Origin: Natronobacillus azotifigens
Lineage (GTDB): Bacteria; Bacillota; Bacilli; Bacillales; Amphibacillaceae
Assembly: GCF_026805325.1 (NCBI RefSeq)
Contig: NZ_JAPRAT010000011.1
Span: 1-64,000 of the forward strand
Direction of reading: 5' to 3'
DNA: 64,000 nt
The notes under the pieces were generated by a model. The model was not told the origin of the DNA and did not search any database. It saw only the letters and a program-made list of their open reading frames with translations. Both the position numbers and the translations under genes were made by a program. Numbering within the stretch: position 1 is the stretch's first letter; every line of letters begins with the position of its first letter. This document shows, piece after piece, positions 37,108 to 45,613 of this stretch.

Positions 37108-37159
37108 AAAACACCTTTGACAACATGATGGGAACCTCATCTGTTTCAAGGGTGTTTTT
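37108..37159 (+). terminator. terminator after the chemoreceptor gene
   Basis: AAAACACCTTTGA (37108-37120) pairs with TCAAGGGTGTTTT (37146-37158) with one mismatch; the 3' arm ends in T5. Confidence 0.75.
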
Positions 37160-37207
37160 AAAGATACCAGATATCAGGGCCGATGTTTTAATACATAGGA
37201 GTCAGAC

Positions 37208-37981
37208 CGTGCGGCCGAGCATAGGAAAAACGGGAGCATGTTTGGAAGTTTGAAGAAGTACTTGGAACAGGACTATTTTGAAGATCATCGTATCATTACA
37301 ACGGAGTTTAACGATTTGCAGTATCAATGGGAAATAATTTCTGTTTATACGTCTGAAGATACTACATGGATGGTAACGCTGTTGAATGAAACACAAGCAT
37401 TTGATGATTATCTGAGTGATATCATGAGAAAATCTCGGATTGATTCTAAATCAGAAGTTAACGCAGGTGATCAGATTTTAACATTGGCATCTGTTCTGTT
37501 TTTACCACATTTTTTATCTGCAGCCAGTGCAAATGATGCCTCATTCATAAATATAGAGGTGAAAACAGATAAAGATACTTATGATGAAGTAGACGAAATC
37601 ACATACAGTATTAATATTGAAAACTTACTAGATGTGCAGGGGAATGATATTGTTATTACAACAAGCATGCCCGAAGGACTTGAAGTCGTAGATACAGATT
37701 CAGAGATTCAAGGGAACACATTAGTTTGGGAGTTGGAAGAATTGTCGGCTTTATCTGAGGTTTCGCTTCAGTTTACAGCTAGAGTAAGCTAAGACGGCAA
37801 TAATAATCAGAATGGCAATGAAGTTCCTGTTGTTGAGCCAATTGTTGAAGGTGGTGACAGTAATAATAGCGGACAGTCTTCCGAAACGAAAGTAGAAAAA
37901 AACTCGGATAGTGAGGAAGCAGGAGTGACACCACCTGAGACAGGAGATAGTACCAGTTATTTGTTTATTTCATTATATTAA
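37208..37981 (+). pseudogene. chimeric remnant: sortase B fragment joined to a cell-wall-anchored protein
   Basis: The first part (37208-37497) reads GKNGSMFGSLKKYLEQDY...SEDTTWMVT...DQILTLAS, matching the middle of class B sortases, but the upstream histidine region and the catalytic Cys (TLSTC in the family) are missing. It is fused to a second protein starting inside a signal-peptide-like stretch (FLPHFLSAASA), then a DUF11-like domain (TDKDTYDEVDEITYSI). An in-frame TAA at 37790-37792 interrupts it; reading on gives an Asn/Ser/Glu-rich linker and the sorting motif PPETG. A further frame change near 37975 separates this from its membrane helix and basic tail (in the frame starting at 37981). 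Confidence 0.75.
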
Positions 37982-38839
37982 TGGTGTCAGTTGCTACATT
38001 GATCGTAGCTATTAAAAGGATCAGAAAGAAACAAGTAATCAAGGGTGCGGCCTTGGTTTTTTTACTCGCGGTTCTTGGTACATCATTCATTTCGAATGCG
38101 TATGCAATTGGAAGACATGATGTTTTCACTGAAACGCATACGCTTGTAATCGGAGAAAAAACGTTTGAATTGAGTACGTCTGTAGAAGTTTCACTTGATT
38201 TACCGGACTTGGAAATTGATCACATTAAATACACCACATTGGGGAAGTGGGGGTGCTACTGTAAGTAGTAGTATACCAACATGGGGATTCCTTGAGACGG
38301 GACCTTTGCATATGGACCTTGAACCAAATGGTTTGTTATACGGAGGTAAAAGGCAACTCATGTTCTTCTTTAACCAAAGTAAGCAAAAGTATATTAACAG
38401 TTTCCAAACAACAGCATTAAACTATAATGGTCATGGATCAACGAGGTATTCCTTTGTAGCAGGATACGATGATTTTGCGCCATATTTACTGCCAAAGGCA
38501 TTAAGAAATAAAACCTTTATGTTTGATGTGACGCCACAAGTAGATAGTTTTACTGATTTTAGAGAAAGTATTGCGGATGTTTTTTTTGATGAATTCCCAG
38601 AGTTCCAGTCATCCGTTGTCTTTACCTTTACGGACAGCGGAGGTGATAATGTTGTAAATAATCAAAGTCAGCTCGGGATAACTTATAAAGATTTTGGAAA
38701 CGGAAAGCACATTATGGCAGATTCCTATGGAATGGTGATCGACACAATACCATTCCATAATGTTGCTAATCATTTCCATGGACAAGCACCGAAAAGAACT
38801 GAAACAGTTAACAAAGTTCTTGAGTATTTAAATCGGTGA
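37981..38839 (+). pseudogene. frameshifted secreted-protein remnant
   Basis: Frame 37981-38268 gives a hydrophobic segment with KRIRKK (the end of the sorting signal above) and then a signal-peptide-like stretch (FLLAVLGTSFISNAYA). It runs out at 38268, while frame 38195-38839 continues with a soluble domain (214-residue open frame, e.g. WGFLETGPLHMDLEPN and DFGNGKHIMADSYG). The switch lies near the G-runs at 38240-38250, so a one-base indel or a sequencing error would explain it. I do not recognise the soluble domain. Confidence 0.6.
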
Positions 38840-38849
38840 AAAAAAATAT

Positions 38850-38872
38850 AAGAGGGGTCTATCGCCCCTCTT
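38850..38872. terminator. hairpin after the frameshifted gene
   Basis: AAGAGGGG (38850-38857) pairs perfectly with CCCCTCTT (38865-38872), 7-nt loop. The A-rich side is upstream, so the T-run is on the minus strand; on the plus strand the tail is weak. Confidence 0.6.
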
Positions 38873-38881
38873 CCTTACAAA

Positions 38882-39592
38882 GTGGTGATTAGATTGGTCA
38901 GAGCTCTAAAACATATTACAATTATTAGTTTGATGATTATTTTAATATTGATTATTTATTATGTCTTCTTTACTTATCCAAAATATAGCGGAAATAAGTT
39001 TCTAAATTACATACATGTATTTATGTTCTTTATGTTTATAATTGGATTAGTATATGGCATATTTATTTTGAAGTTAAAGCTAGTGCTCACCATACCAATG
39101 GCTTTAGTTATCCTGTTCATGTTCACTTTCCTAGCCGATACGATAGATGAAAAATATGGTTATATGTTCAGTCATTTTTATAGTAGACACCCGTATACAA
39201 ATTTATTGCAATTAAATGAATACCGCAATATAAATGGAAACTATATTACAATAAAGGATAAGTTGAGCCAACAAGGCGTGGTAGTTGATTCGATTTATGA
39301 GGGCCACATTGTTGATGTTCATGAGGGGATAGATCGCTCGATTACTAGAGGAATTTATTATATAAATAAACAATATTATATAATCTTTGATTGGATAGAG
39401 GAAGATGTTGTCATTCTCATTACTAAAGAGGAAGTAAGCGACTTATTATTAGAAAAAATCAATACATCTGCTGAAATTATTGAATATAAAGCAAATTATA
39501 TTGACATAAAAATAGACAATGGAGATTTAGTTCTTTATAATATCGTATCCACTGATAATCTTAATTTTGATTTTATTCAATTAGGGGAGTAG
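38882..39592 (+). CDS. hypothetical membrane protein
   Basis: A 236-residue protein with a GTG start and three hydrophobic segments in the first ~85 residues (around 12-30, 42-62 and 65-85), then a soluble domain of ~150 residues rich in Ile, Tyr and Asp. I recognise no family. It lies between a hairpin and a REP-like repeat with no operon partner. The Shine-Dalgarno sequence is weak, so expression is uncertain. Confidence 0.6.
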   Translation: MVIRLVRALKHITIISLMIILILIIYYVFFTYPKYSGNKFLNYIHVFMFFMFIIGLVYGIFILKLKLVLTIPMALVILFMFTFLADTIDEKYGYMFSHFYSRHPYTNLLQLNEYRNINGNYITIKDKLSQQGVVVDSIYEGHIVDVHEGIDRSITRGIYYINKQYYIIFDWIEEDVVILITKEEVSDLLLEKINTSAEIIEYKANYIDIKIDNGDLVLYNIVSTDNLNFDFIQLGE

Positions 39593-39673
39593 GAGTTTTG
39601 GGTGCCTAGTCATTTCCCACTTTTATGGGTGTTGATTGGTGGGTTGGTACCTACTGCCCATTGTTGCAGTGCG

Positions 39674-39715
39674 GGGGTCAGACCCCTGCAATGGACAAAT
39701 GGTGTTATTTTCTCT
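39674..39715. repeat. REP-like palindrome, copy 1
   Basis: GGGGTCAGACCCC (39674-39686) followed by TGCAATGGACAAATG and TGTTATTTTCTCT. Outer CCATTG/CAATGG arms lengthen the possible stem. Family consensus: palindrome plus TATGGACAAATG. Confidence 0.9.
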
Positions 39716-39822
39716 TAAAGTGGCAAGGGCAGGAACAGAAAAAAGTTGTTTGAAAGAATTATTGATTTTTATTTGCGATTCTTTACCTTTAAAAAAACTG
39801 ATCTGCTGGTGGAGGTGGTTTT

Positions 39823-40743
39823 TTGTTAGACTTCAAAGAACTTTCAATGGATGGTACTGATTTAGAAAGATTAGTTCGCGAAATATTTGTTCGAGAAGGC
39901 TATGAGACCCATTGGACTGGGAAAGGTCCTGATGGAGGCCGGGATTTATTGGTCATCGAAAAAGTACAAGGTCCTTTGAGTAATTTTGAGAGGACTTGGT
40001 TAGTTCAGTGTAAACATAAAGCTTATTCGGGAAAAAGTGTTGGCAGGGAGGAATCCCAATCTTTAGTAACAGATTGTAAAAGCGCTAAAGCGGATGGATA
40101 TTTATTAGTTTGCACCAGCCCTCTTACTACTGGATTGTTAACGACTTACAAAGAGTTACAGTCAAATTGGAATATTGTGATTGACTATTGGGATGATGTT
40201 AAATTAGAGGATAGATTACTAAAACCGTGTAATTTTTCTTTAATCAATCAATTTTTTCCTCAAAGCTCAAATAATGTTGGATGGAAAATCTATAATACAC
40301 ATTTCCCATCTTTTTGGACTGCCCATTATAAAAGGGGATTTCTCTATTTGTCCTCTAGATTAAGTATGCATTTTAAAACTGTGACTTATATTAGTAAAAT
40401 TTATGATTATCTACAAGAGGTATATCAAGAATTAGATTTAGAGGTAAACAAAATAGATTTACAGTTAAGAGCTATTTATTATGATGATAAATATACAAAC
40501 TATTTAGCATTTGTAGACTTTTTAGGAGATATAAAAGGTGCACCAGAAAATCCTTTTGAATTAAAGGAACTAAAGGATGAAATAGAGGCTGCTTTTAGAG
40601 ATGATTTGCTGCCATATATGGTTGAGCTAGATGGAGGAGGTGCCTCATTAACATGGGATGTGAAGGCATACTTTGTTCAAGGCTATGGTAATGATGGGTG
40701 GTATGTCAACAGTAAACTGAACATTTTTTTAAAGGGTACATAA
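39823..40743 (+). CDS. Mrr-type restriction endonuclease-like protein
   Basis: A 306-residue protein with a TTG start after GGAGGTGG. The N-terminal ~125 residues are an Mrr_cat/PD-(D/E)xK nuclease fold: DLERLVREIFVREGYE, GKGPDGGRDLLV (catalytic Asp) and WLVQCKHKA (QxK-type end of the motif). The C-terminal half is unassigned. Such proteins cut modified or foreign DNA, but no methyltransferase or specificity gene is next to it, so it may be a type IV-like or orphan effector. A REP-like repeat precedes it and a transposon follows. Confidence 0.75.
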   Translation: MLDFKELSMDGTDLERLVREIFVREGYETHWTGKGPDGGRDLLVIEKVQGPLSNFERTWLVQCKHKAYSGKSVGREESQSLVTDCKSAKADGYLLVCTSPLTTGLLTTYKELQSNWNIVIDYWDDVKLEDRLLKPCNFSLINQFFPQSSNNVGWKIYNTHFPSFWTAHYKRGFLYLSSRLSMHFKTVTYISKIYDYLQEVYQELDLEVNKIDLQLRAIYYDDKYTNYLAFVDFLGDIKGAPENPFELKELKDEIEAAFRDDLLPYMVELDGGGASLTWDVKAYFVQGYGNDGWYVNSKLNIFLKGT

Positions 40744-40821
40744 ACTTGTTTGTTGTGTTTTAAGTTTTCGTGCTTTGTTGGAAGCTAGCACGTACAATTT
40801 GTCACTTGACTTTGAGCCTCT

Positions 40822-40895
40822 ACGGGCAAGATAACCAGCCAGGAAGCCAGGTGTTTCAATAGATCTGGCTCAGCCATGAAGGCTATCATGCCCGT
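40822..40895. repeat. long imperfect palindrome beside the IS3 element
   Basis: ACGGGCA (40822-40828) pairs with TGCCCGT (40889-40895), and inner blocks AGATAACCAGCC and GGCTATCA extend the stem imperfectly over about 74 bases. It lies between the nuclease gene and the IS3 transposase, in a 178-bp gap with nothing else. Confidence 0.6.
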
Positions 40896-40920
40896 CTCTC
40901 CAAGTAAAGTGCGCATTCCT

Positions 40921-41769
40921 TTACACGATAGCAGTTGCCTTCGTTTGGTGTTTTCGCTTATATTCTATAGGAGTTAAATAGTCAAGAGATCCATGAATTC
41001 GAATGTTATTAAACCAATTTACGTAATCAAATAACTCAAGATCAAGTTGTTGTTGCGTTGCAAAAATACTACCTTTAACGAATTCTGTTTTAATCGTTTT
41101 AAATGTTGCCACGGCTACTGCGTTATCATAAGGCGTACCTTTTTCGCTCAATGATCGTTCAATACCAAACGTCTCTAGGGCTTCATCTATTAGCTTGTTT
41201 TTAAACTCGCTTCCTCGGTCTGTATGAAATAATTCAAGGCGATTTAGATTGTATTTTACTGTCCCAAAGGCACGCTGAACTAGCTCGGCACTCTTATTGG
41301 CACCAGCGCTATAACCAATGATTTCGCGATTATATAAGTCTATTAAAACACAAATATAATGCCATTTCAGGTTTACTCGAACATAGGTTAAATCACTCAC
41401 AATAACCTTTAATTCTTCTTCTTGATCAAATTCTCGATTCAATGTATTACCAATTTCTGATTCATTCACAGTTGTTTTCTTCGGTCTAAACTGAGCGATC
41501 GTGTACTTGGAAACAAGTCCTTGTTCTTTCATTATTCGGCCAATACGGCGACGTGAAACTTGCCAGCCCAGCTTGAAAAGCTTCTTTTTTATTTTTCGCT
41601 GGCCGTATACGCCACGGTTCTTTTTAAAGATGTCTACAATTAGTTCTGTTAGTTCCTCTTCCTCTTGATTGTCACGTGTCTTTGCTTCATAGTAGTACGT
41701 ACTTCGGGGGATTTCTAGGACGTCGCACATTGCTGATACCGAGTATTTGTGACGATTATTACGAATCAC
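40921..41769 (-). CDS. IS3-family transposase OrfB (DDE integrase)
   Basis: A 282-residue catalytic subunit with an rve integrase core. DLTYVRV (first Asp) near residue 128, HTDRGSEF (second Asp) near 190 and the glutamate expected near residue 230 in a region that reads FKTIKTEFVKGS. The N-terminal HTH_21-type region has EIPRSTYYYEAK. OrfB begins with GTG two bases after the OrfA stop in another frame; in this family it is normally made by frameshifting as an OrfAB fusion. Confidence 0.93.
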   Translation of the reverse strand: MIRNNRHKYSVSAMCDVLEIPRSTYYYEAKTRDNQEEEELTELIVDIFKKNRGVYGQRKIKKKLFKLGWQVSRRRIGRIMKEQGLVSKYTIAQFRPKKTTVNESEIGNTLNREFDQEEELKVIVSDLTYVRVNLKWHYICVLIDLYNREIIGYSAGANKSAELVQRAFGTVKYNLNRLELFHTDRGSEFKNKLIDEALETFGIERSLSEKGTPYDNAVAVATFKTIKTEFVKGSIFATQQQLDLELFDYVNWFNNIRIHGSLDYLTPIEYKRKHQTKATAIV

Positions 41770-41771
41770 AT

Positions 41772-42089
41772 CTACTTTCGTCCCATGATCAGCGCGGCTT
41801 GCTTTAAAATATCATTTTCCATGGTAAGTCTTTGGTTTTCTTTGCGAAGTTTGATTAACTCTGCCTCTTCCGGAGTTCTGTTGTCTTTCTCTTCGAAAGA
41901 TCCACTTGTTTTCTGTTGTCGAACCCACTTATCAAAGGCAGATGGCGTCAGCTCATATTCTTTGATAATCTCACTTCGGGGCTTGCCTGATGCATGCAGC
42001 TGGACAATTTGTTCTTTGAATTCTTTTGAGAATGTTCTTCTTTCTCTTTTAGCCATAATTGATTCTCCTCCGATTGATTGTTGAATCAA
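41772..42089 (-). CDS. IS3-family transposase OrfA (helix-turn-helix)
   Basis: A 105-residue DNA-binding subunit with KRERRTFSKEFKEQIVQLH, ELTPSAFDKWVRQ and a leucine-zipper-like heptad region near residues 75-100. CGGAGGAGAAT precedes the start region. It ends QAALIMGRK, the usual end of OrfA in the IS150 group. Confidence 0.93.
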   Translation of the reverse strand: MIQQSIGGESIMAKRERRTFSKEFKEQIVQLHASGKPRSEIIKEYELTPSAFDKWVRQQKTSGSFEEKDNRTPEEAELIKLRKENQRLTMENDILKQAALIMGRK

Positions 42090-42276
42090 GTTTACATGAC
42101 CTTAATGAATCTGTCCAACTTATCATAACCTATCCAGGGTATGATCCTCATGGAAAGGAATATTATACTCCATACATAAATAATTTTAGACATGGATATA
42201 GCAGAGGATAATTACTTCATTATAATAAGTAGTACAATAGATTTGTAACTACCTTACTCATCCCTATCTTTTTCCA

Positions 42277-42675
42277 TTGATTTTTTGTTTGGTATTTGAA
42301 AACAAGAACTGGTATCAAGTACTTCAAAGTAACATAGCAAAGGATTGTCCAGAAAAGAATGCAGTCTATCGCTTTTTAAACAAGTCTACCTTTGCTTGGA
42401 GAAGGTTTTTACTATTTCTAAGTGCTCATACCATTGAAAAAGCAACCAACTTAACGAGTTATGATCGCCCCAAAGTATTGATTGTCGATGATTCTTCGTA
42501 TGATCGTAACCGCAGTAAATCGGTTGAATTATTAGCTCGCTGTTTTGACCATGCATCCCAAAAAATGCGCTTTTATAAAGGGTTTCGTATGCTTACGCTT
42601 GGTTGGTCAGATGGTGCCACATTTATTCCAGTTGACTTTTCTTTATTAAGCATGTCATTTTATATTATTAACTAA
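42277..42675 (+). pseudogene. 5' fragment of an IS4-type transposase
   Basis: A 132-codon frame with NWYQVLQSN, KNAVYRFLN, LIVDDSSYDRNRSKSVELLA (first catalytic Asp region) and LGWSDGATFIPVDFSLLS, typical of the N-terminal half of an IS4-superfamily DDE transposase. It breaks off right after FSLLS, where the protein should continue for another ~250 residues. The break is followed by a 60-bp block that recurs near 47444 and by a REP-like repeat. Confidence 0.75.
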
Positions 42676-42690
42676 CACAATTGTCGTTTT

Positions 42691-42750
42691 AATCGATCAT
42701 ATGATTAGTCTAGCAGAGCATCAATGATGAAGCATGGTAAGGCTCTTTTT
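42691..42750 (+). repeat. 60-bp block shared with 47444-47503
   Basis: AATCGATCATATGATTAGTC, then GAGCA and CAATGATG, AGCATGGTAA and CTTTTTG occur in the same order here and at 47444-47503. Here the block precedes REP copy 2; at the other site it follows REP copy 6. Confidence 0.8.
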
Positions 42751-42755
42751 GCATT

Positions 42756-42822
42756 GGGGTCAGACCCCTGCTATGGACAAATGCTGTTATTTTCTTTGTG
42801 AGAAGGACAGTTTGTGAGAGTG
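42756..42822. repeat. REP-like palindrome, copy 2
   Basis: GGGGTCAGACCCC (42756-42768), then TGCTATGGACAAATG, TGTTATTTTCTTTGTG and AGAAGGACAG. The tail matches copy 6 well beyond the palindrome, giving a unit of at least 60 bp. Confidence 0.92.
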
Positions 42823-43003
42823 CATACGTCATTGGGTTTAGAGGATATTACTTGACGAATAATCCTTTTTAATTTTGGTTGAGGGGTTATGTATTTGGAA
42901 AATGAGTGTAAAGAGAATTAATGAGAAAGGAAGTAAAAATCTATTATCTATTTGCTTGCATTTGAAAAAAGTAGTAAATTCCTGTGCAATCTCATACTCT
43001 CGT

Positions 43004-43504
43004 TTAATCTGGTTTATATTCTTCTCCATTCCGAATAAAATGGGCTACAAATCTAAATGCATCATCTAGTGTCCATACATCCCAATTGTCTTGTCTTTTA
43101 TTCCAATCACCAGGAATGTGGTGATGGTGATGTGGTTCTGATTTGAACTGCAATTCAGGTGGTGTATTTTTTGCGTCATGTGGATCATTCCCCCATGCAG
43201 AAATATGTTGCTTATGTTTTCCTTTTTTTGGAATAATGATTTTCCAATGATACATATACTTAGTCACTTTTTCGTCTTTATATTTTTCAATGGCCAGTAA
43301 TCCTGTTTTTCCATAAACCGGGTGTTCAATCAATGGAAATAAAACGGATAATAGATTTGATGTTAATTTCATTCTTGGATATACTTTATCTTTACCATAT
43401 ATGTCTCCATAGTTTTCGAAGATATCCTTGTATTCCTCTAGTATTGAGGGGAGGTCAGCAGGAAGGAGAAGCTTGTGAACATCGGTATACGTTCTATTCT
43501 CCAT
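43004..43504 (-). CDS. TumE-like (DUF6516) putative toxin
   Basis: About 166 residues. The second half carries the His-rich signature of DUF6516/TumE proteins: YMYHWKI, SAWGNDPHD and SEPHHHHHIPGDW, followed by WTLDDAFRFVAHFI. TumE proteins are toxins of two-gene toxin-antitoxin pairs; here the upstream gene encodes a helix-turn-helix protein. I chose the ATG at 43504 because GGAGG in the end of the upstream gene fits it; an ATG at 43519 also exists. Toxicity is inferred from family resemblance. Confidence 0.6.
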   Translation of the reverse strand: MENRTYTDVHKLLLPADLPSILEEYKDIFENYGDIYGKDKVYPRMKLTSNLLSVLFPLIEHPVYGKTGLLAIEKYKDEKVTKYMYHWKIIIPKKGKHKQHISAWGNDPHDAKNTPPELQFKSEPHHHHHIPGDWNKRQDNWDVWTLDDAFRFVAHFIRNGEEYKPD

Positions 43505-43508
43505 TCCT

Positions 43509-44261
43509 TCAACCTCCATACACTATTTCTTTTAAATGATGAAGTTCGTCTTCTAAACTTTCCCATTCGTAATAGTCAACCAGAGCACCATCTTTATTTC
43601 CATCTACTGTAGGGAAGGCTTCTTTAACTGTATCAGCTTTATATTTCACTTGAAACTCTAATAGTTCTTCTACAACTTCCTTAAGTCGCTCTTCTGGTTC
43701 TTGATTCCATAACTTTTTTTGTTGGTACATCATTTGGACTTTAATGGAATATGCTGTGTCATGCCATAGCGGAATCATATGCTTTGGTATGCGGTAGTGA
43801 GATTTATTGTTAATATATTCAAAACCCTGTTTAACATACTTGTTTAAAGTTACAGTTGAGACTTCAAGCTGTTTTGCTGCTTCTGATGGCTTCAATAGAT
43901 AAGATTGATGGTAGTCGAAGGTAATTTCCCGTCCACCAATCTGGTAATACCATTGTTCAAAATCGACCTTTAATTTTCCAAATTCGTAATCATCGGTAAG
44001 TGTGTGGTCCAAACTTACTAATCGTTCTAACCATTTCAGTAAAGCTGTTTGGTTCTTTTTCGATGTGATATACATTTCGTTAAAATGAAGATTCTGCGTA
44101 TTCACATATATACTTTTAAGCCGATCACTAAATACCCCCATCATCAACATGACGAGCTGACTTAGAATATAATTGGTTTCTTTTTCAATCTTTGGCTTAT
44201 TATGTTCCATGTATGCCTGTTCGATTTCTTTTTTCGTTTCTTCAATAACAGCTAGACTCAT
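43509..44261 (-). CDS. HTH protein upstream of the TumE-like gene, antitoxin/regulator candidate
   Basis: About 250 residues. A helical N-terminal half of unknown type, then an excisionase/MerR-like helix-turn-helix at ~130-165 (LKPSEAAKQLEVSTVTLNKYVKQGF, followed by HYRIPK). The C-terminus is acidic. The start ATG 44261 has GAGGAGGTG upstream. It ends 5 bases before the downstream toxin start, implying coupled translation. It is larger than typical antitoxins of this class, so it may do more than neutralise the partner. Confidence 0.65.
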   Translation of the reverse strand: MSLAVIEETKKEIEQAYMEHNKPKIEKETNYILSQLVMLMMGVFSDRLKSIYVNTQNLHFNEMYITSKKNQTALLKWLERLVSLDHTLTDDYEFGKLKVDFEQWYYQIGGREITFDYHQSYLLKPSEAAKQLEVSTVTLNKYVKQGFEYINNKSHYRIPKHMIPLWHDTAYSIKVQMMYQQKKLWNQEPEERLKEVVEELLEFQVKYKADTVKEAFPTVDGNKDGALVDYYEWESLEDELHHLKEIVYGG

Positions 44262-44758
44262 AATACCCACACCTCCTCACCTCCATTATAGCTTAAAAAT
44301 TAACTTAAAATAAACTTCATTAACTTATCGAAAAATGATTTTCGTTAATATTATTTCCATTATTAACTTTTTCTATACTATATGTAAAAGGAATATTGTA
44401 TATTCGAAGTCAATGGTTAGATCGGGTGTCAGACCCCTATGATGGACATTTGTTTTTAATGGGGAGACATTTTGAGTTGGAATGGGGTTGTTCGCTCTGT
44501 TGTACAGTGTTCTGAATGTAAGCGTCAAATAACCCACACCTAAGATGGGGTATTTGTATTTGGAGAAAATGTGAACGGTACAATTTGGATACGTTCCTGA
44601 CATACAAAACACTAAAAACTCTTTGGGGTGTAGAATATTTATGAATTTCTAGTGATTTGATTGGTTGTTTGACCGTTTTTTTGTTTTCTGAGTGACAAAA
44701 AGACACATAAATTATATACTTATAATATTAACGATTTAAGCTTAAGGAGCCATGACCA
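44262..44758. other. non-coding gap between two divergent accessory pairs
   Basis: About 500 AT-rich bases hold the presumed promoters of the minus-strand HTH gene and the plus-strand kinase gene, plus REP-like copy 3 (44424-44452). I see no gene or RNA in it. Confidence 0.6.
44424..44452. repeat. REP-like palindrome, copy 3
   Basis: GGGTGTCAGACCCC followed by TATGATGGACATTTG: a variant with an imperfect left arm. Confidence 0.8.
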
Positions 44759-45613
44759 ATGATCGATACCTCGAGTTGGAAACGAGATACTAAAAGTCAG
44801 GCTTCAGGGACACGGACAAAATTTTGGTTAATTAAACCCGAATTGGATCCTGGAAATGTTATAAAATACCTTTTTAAAATACCTACTGAAGGAACGGGTG
44901 GACATTGGGCGGAATTTGTAGCAAGTAAGGTTGGTAAAAAGTTAGGGTTTCATACAGCTGAAGTGGAGTTTGCTGTACATGAAGGTGTTTTAGGTACAAT
45001 TTCTAAAAACTTTCGTCCTAAGACAGAAGAATTGTATGAAGGCGGAGATTTGTTCCTAGCTCGATTTGAGGATTTTAATCGCCGTTCATTAACTTATTAT
45101 GAGTTGCCCAACATCATAGAACTCCTTGCAGCATATAATATTGAGAAAGCGTTTGTAGATTTTCCAGTTTTTGATGCGTTAATTGCTAATAACGATCGGC
45201 ATTGTGATAATTGGGGAGTTCTTAGTGGAACTAACGGAATTAGAATGGCACCTATTTATGACAATGGCTCTTCACTTGGCTTTAATGAAGTCATGGAAAG
45301 AAAGCAAAAAATGCTAACAGATGATAGGATGTTGTTAGGCTTTTGTAACCGTGGAAATCCTAGCATTGGATTACCTGGTAGAAAGAGACCGAAGCATTTG
45401 GAACTGTTAATTTATCTTCATAGTCATATGCCTAGGGATCTTGAATTGACTGTTACAAGATTAGAACAATTAAATAAGGGAATGCTATTATCTATAGTAA
45501 ATAATATTTCAAATGATATAATGTGCGAATTAGACAAAGAGTGGGTGATCCGTCTGTTACTTTACCGGAAGGAATGGATCTTAAATTGGTTTGAGGGGAG
45601 TGTAAACACATGA
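44759..45613 (+). CDS. HipA-like serine/threonine kinase domain protein
   Basis: A 284-residue protein with HipA/PI3K-type kinase motifs: YLFKIP near residue 40 (ATP-binding lysine), WAEFVASKVGKKLGF, the catalytic ANNDRHCDNWG near 143 (HxDxxN-like) and APIYDNGSSLGF near 165 (DxG-like). HipA kinases phosphorylate cellular targets (for HipA, glutamyl-tRNA synthetase) and act as toxins or growth switches. The N-terminal Couple_hipA domain is missing, and the next gene supplies a similar region together with a HIRAN domain. AAGGAG lies 9 bases before ATG. There is no HipB antitoxin beside it. Confidence 0.75.
   Translation: MIDTSSWKRDTKSQASGTRTKFWLIKPELDPGNVIKYLFKIPTEGTGGHWAEFVASKVGKKLGFHTAEVEFAVHEGVLGTISKNFRPKTEELYEGGDLFLARFEDFNRRSLTYYELPNIIELLAAYNIEKAFVDFPVFDALIANNDRHCDNWGVLSGTNGIRMAPIYDNGSSLGFNEVMERKQKMLTDDRMLLGFCNRGNPSIGLPGRKRPKHLELLIYLHSHMPRDLELTVTRLEQLNKGMLLSIVNNISNDIMCELDKEWVIRLLLYRKEWILNWFEGSVNT

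Larger units (their letters stand above)
40921..42089 (-). mobile_element. IS3-family (IS150-group) insertion sequence
   Basis: Two consecutive minus-strand frames, orfA and orfB, have the IS3 organisation. I could not define the terminal inverted repeats by eye; a GAATCTGTCCAACTT sequence near 42105-42120 may mark the orfA-side end. Both frames appear intact, so the element could be active. Confidence 0.85.
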
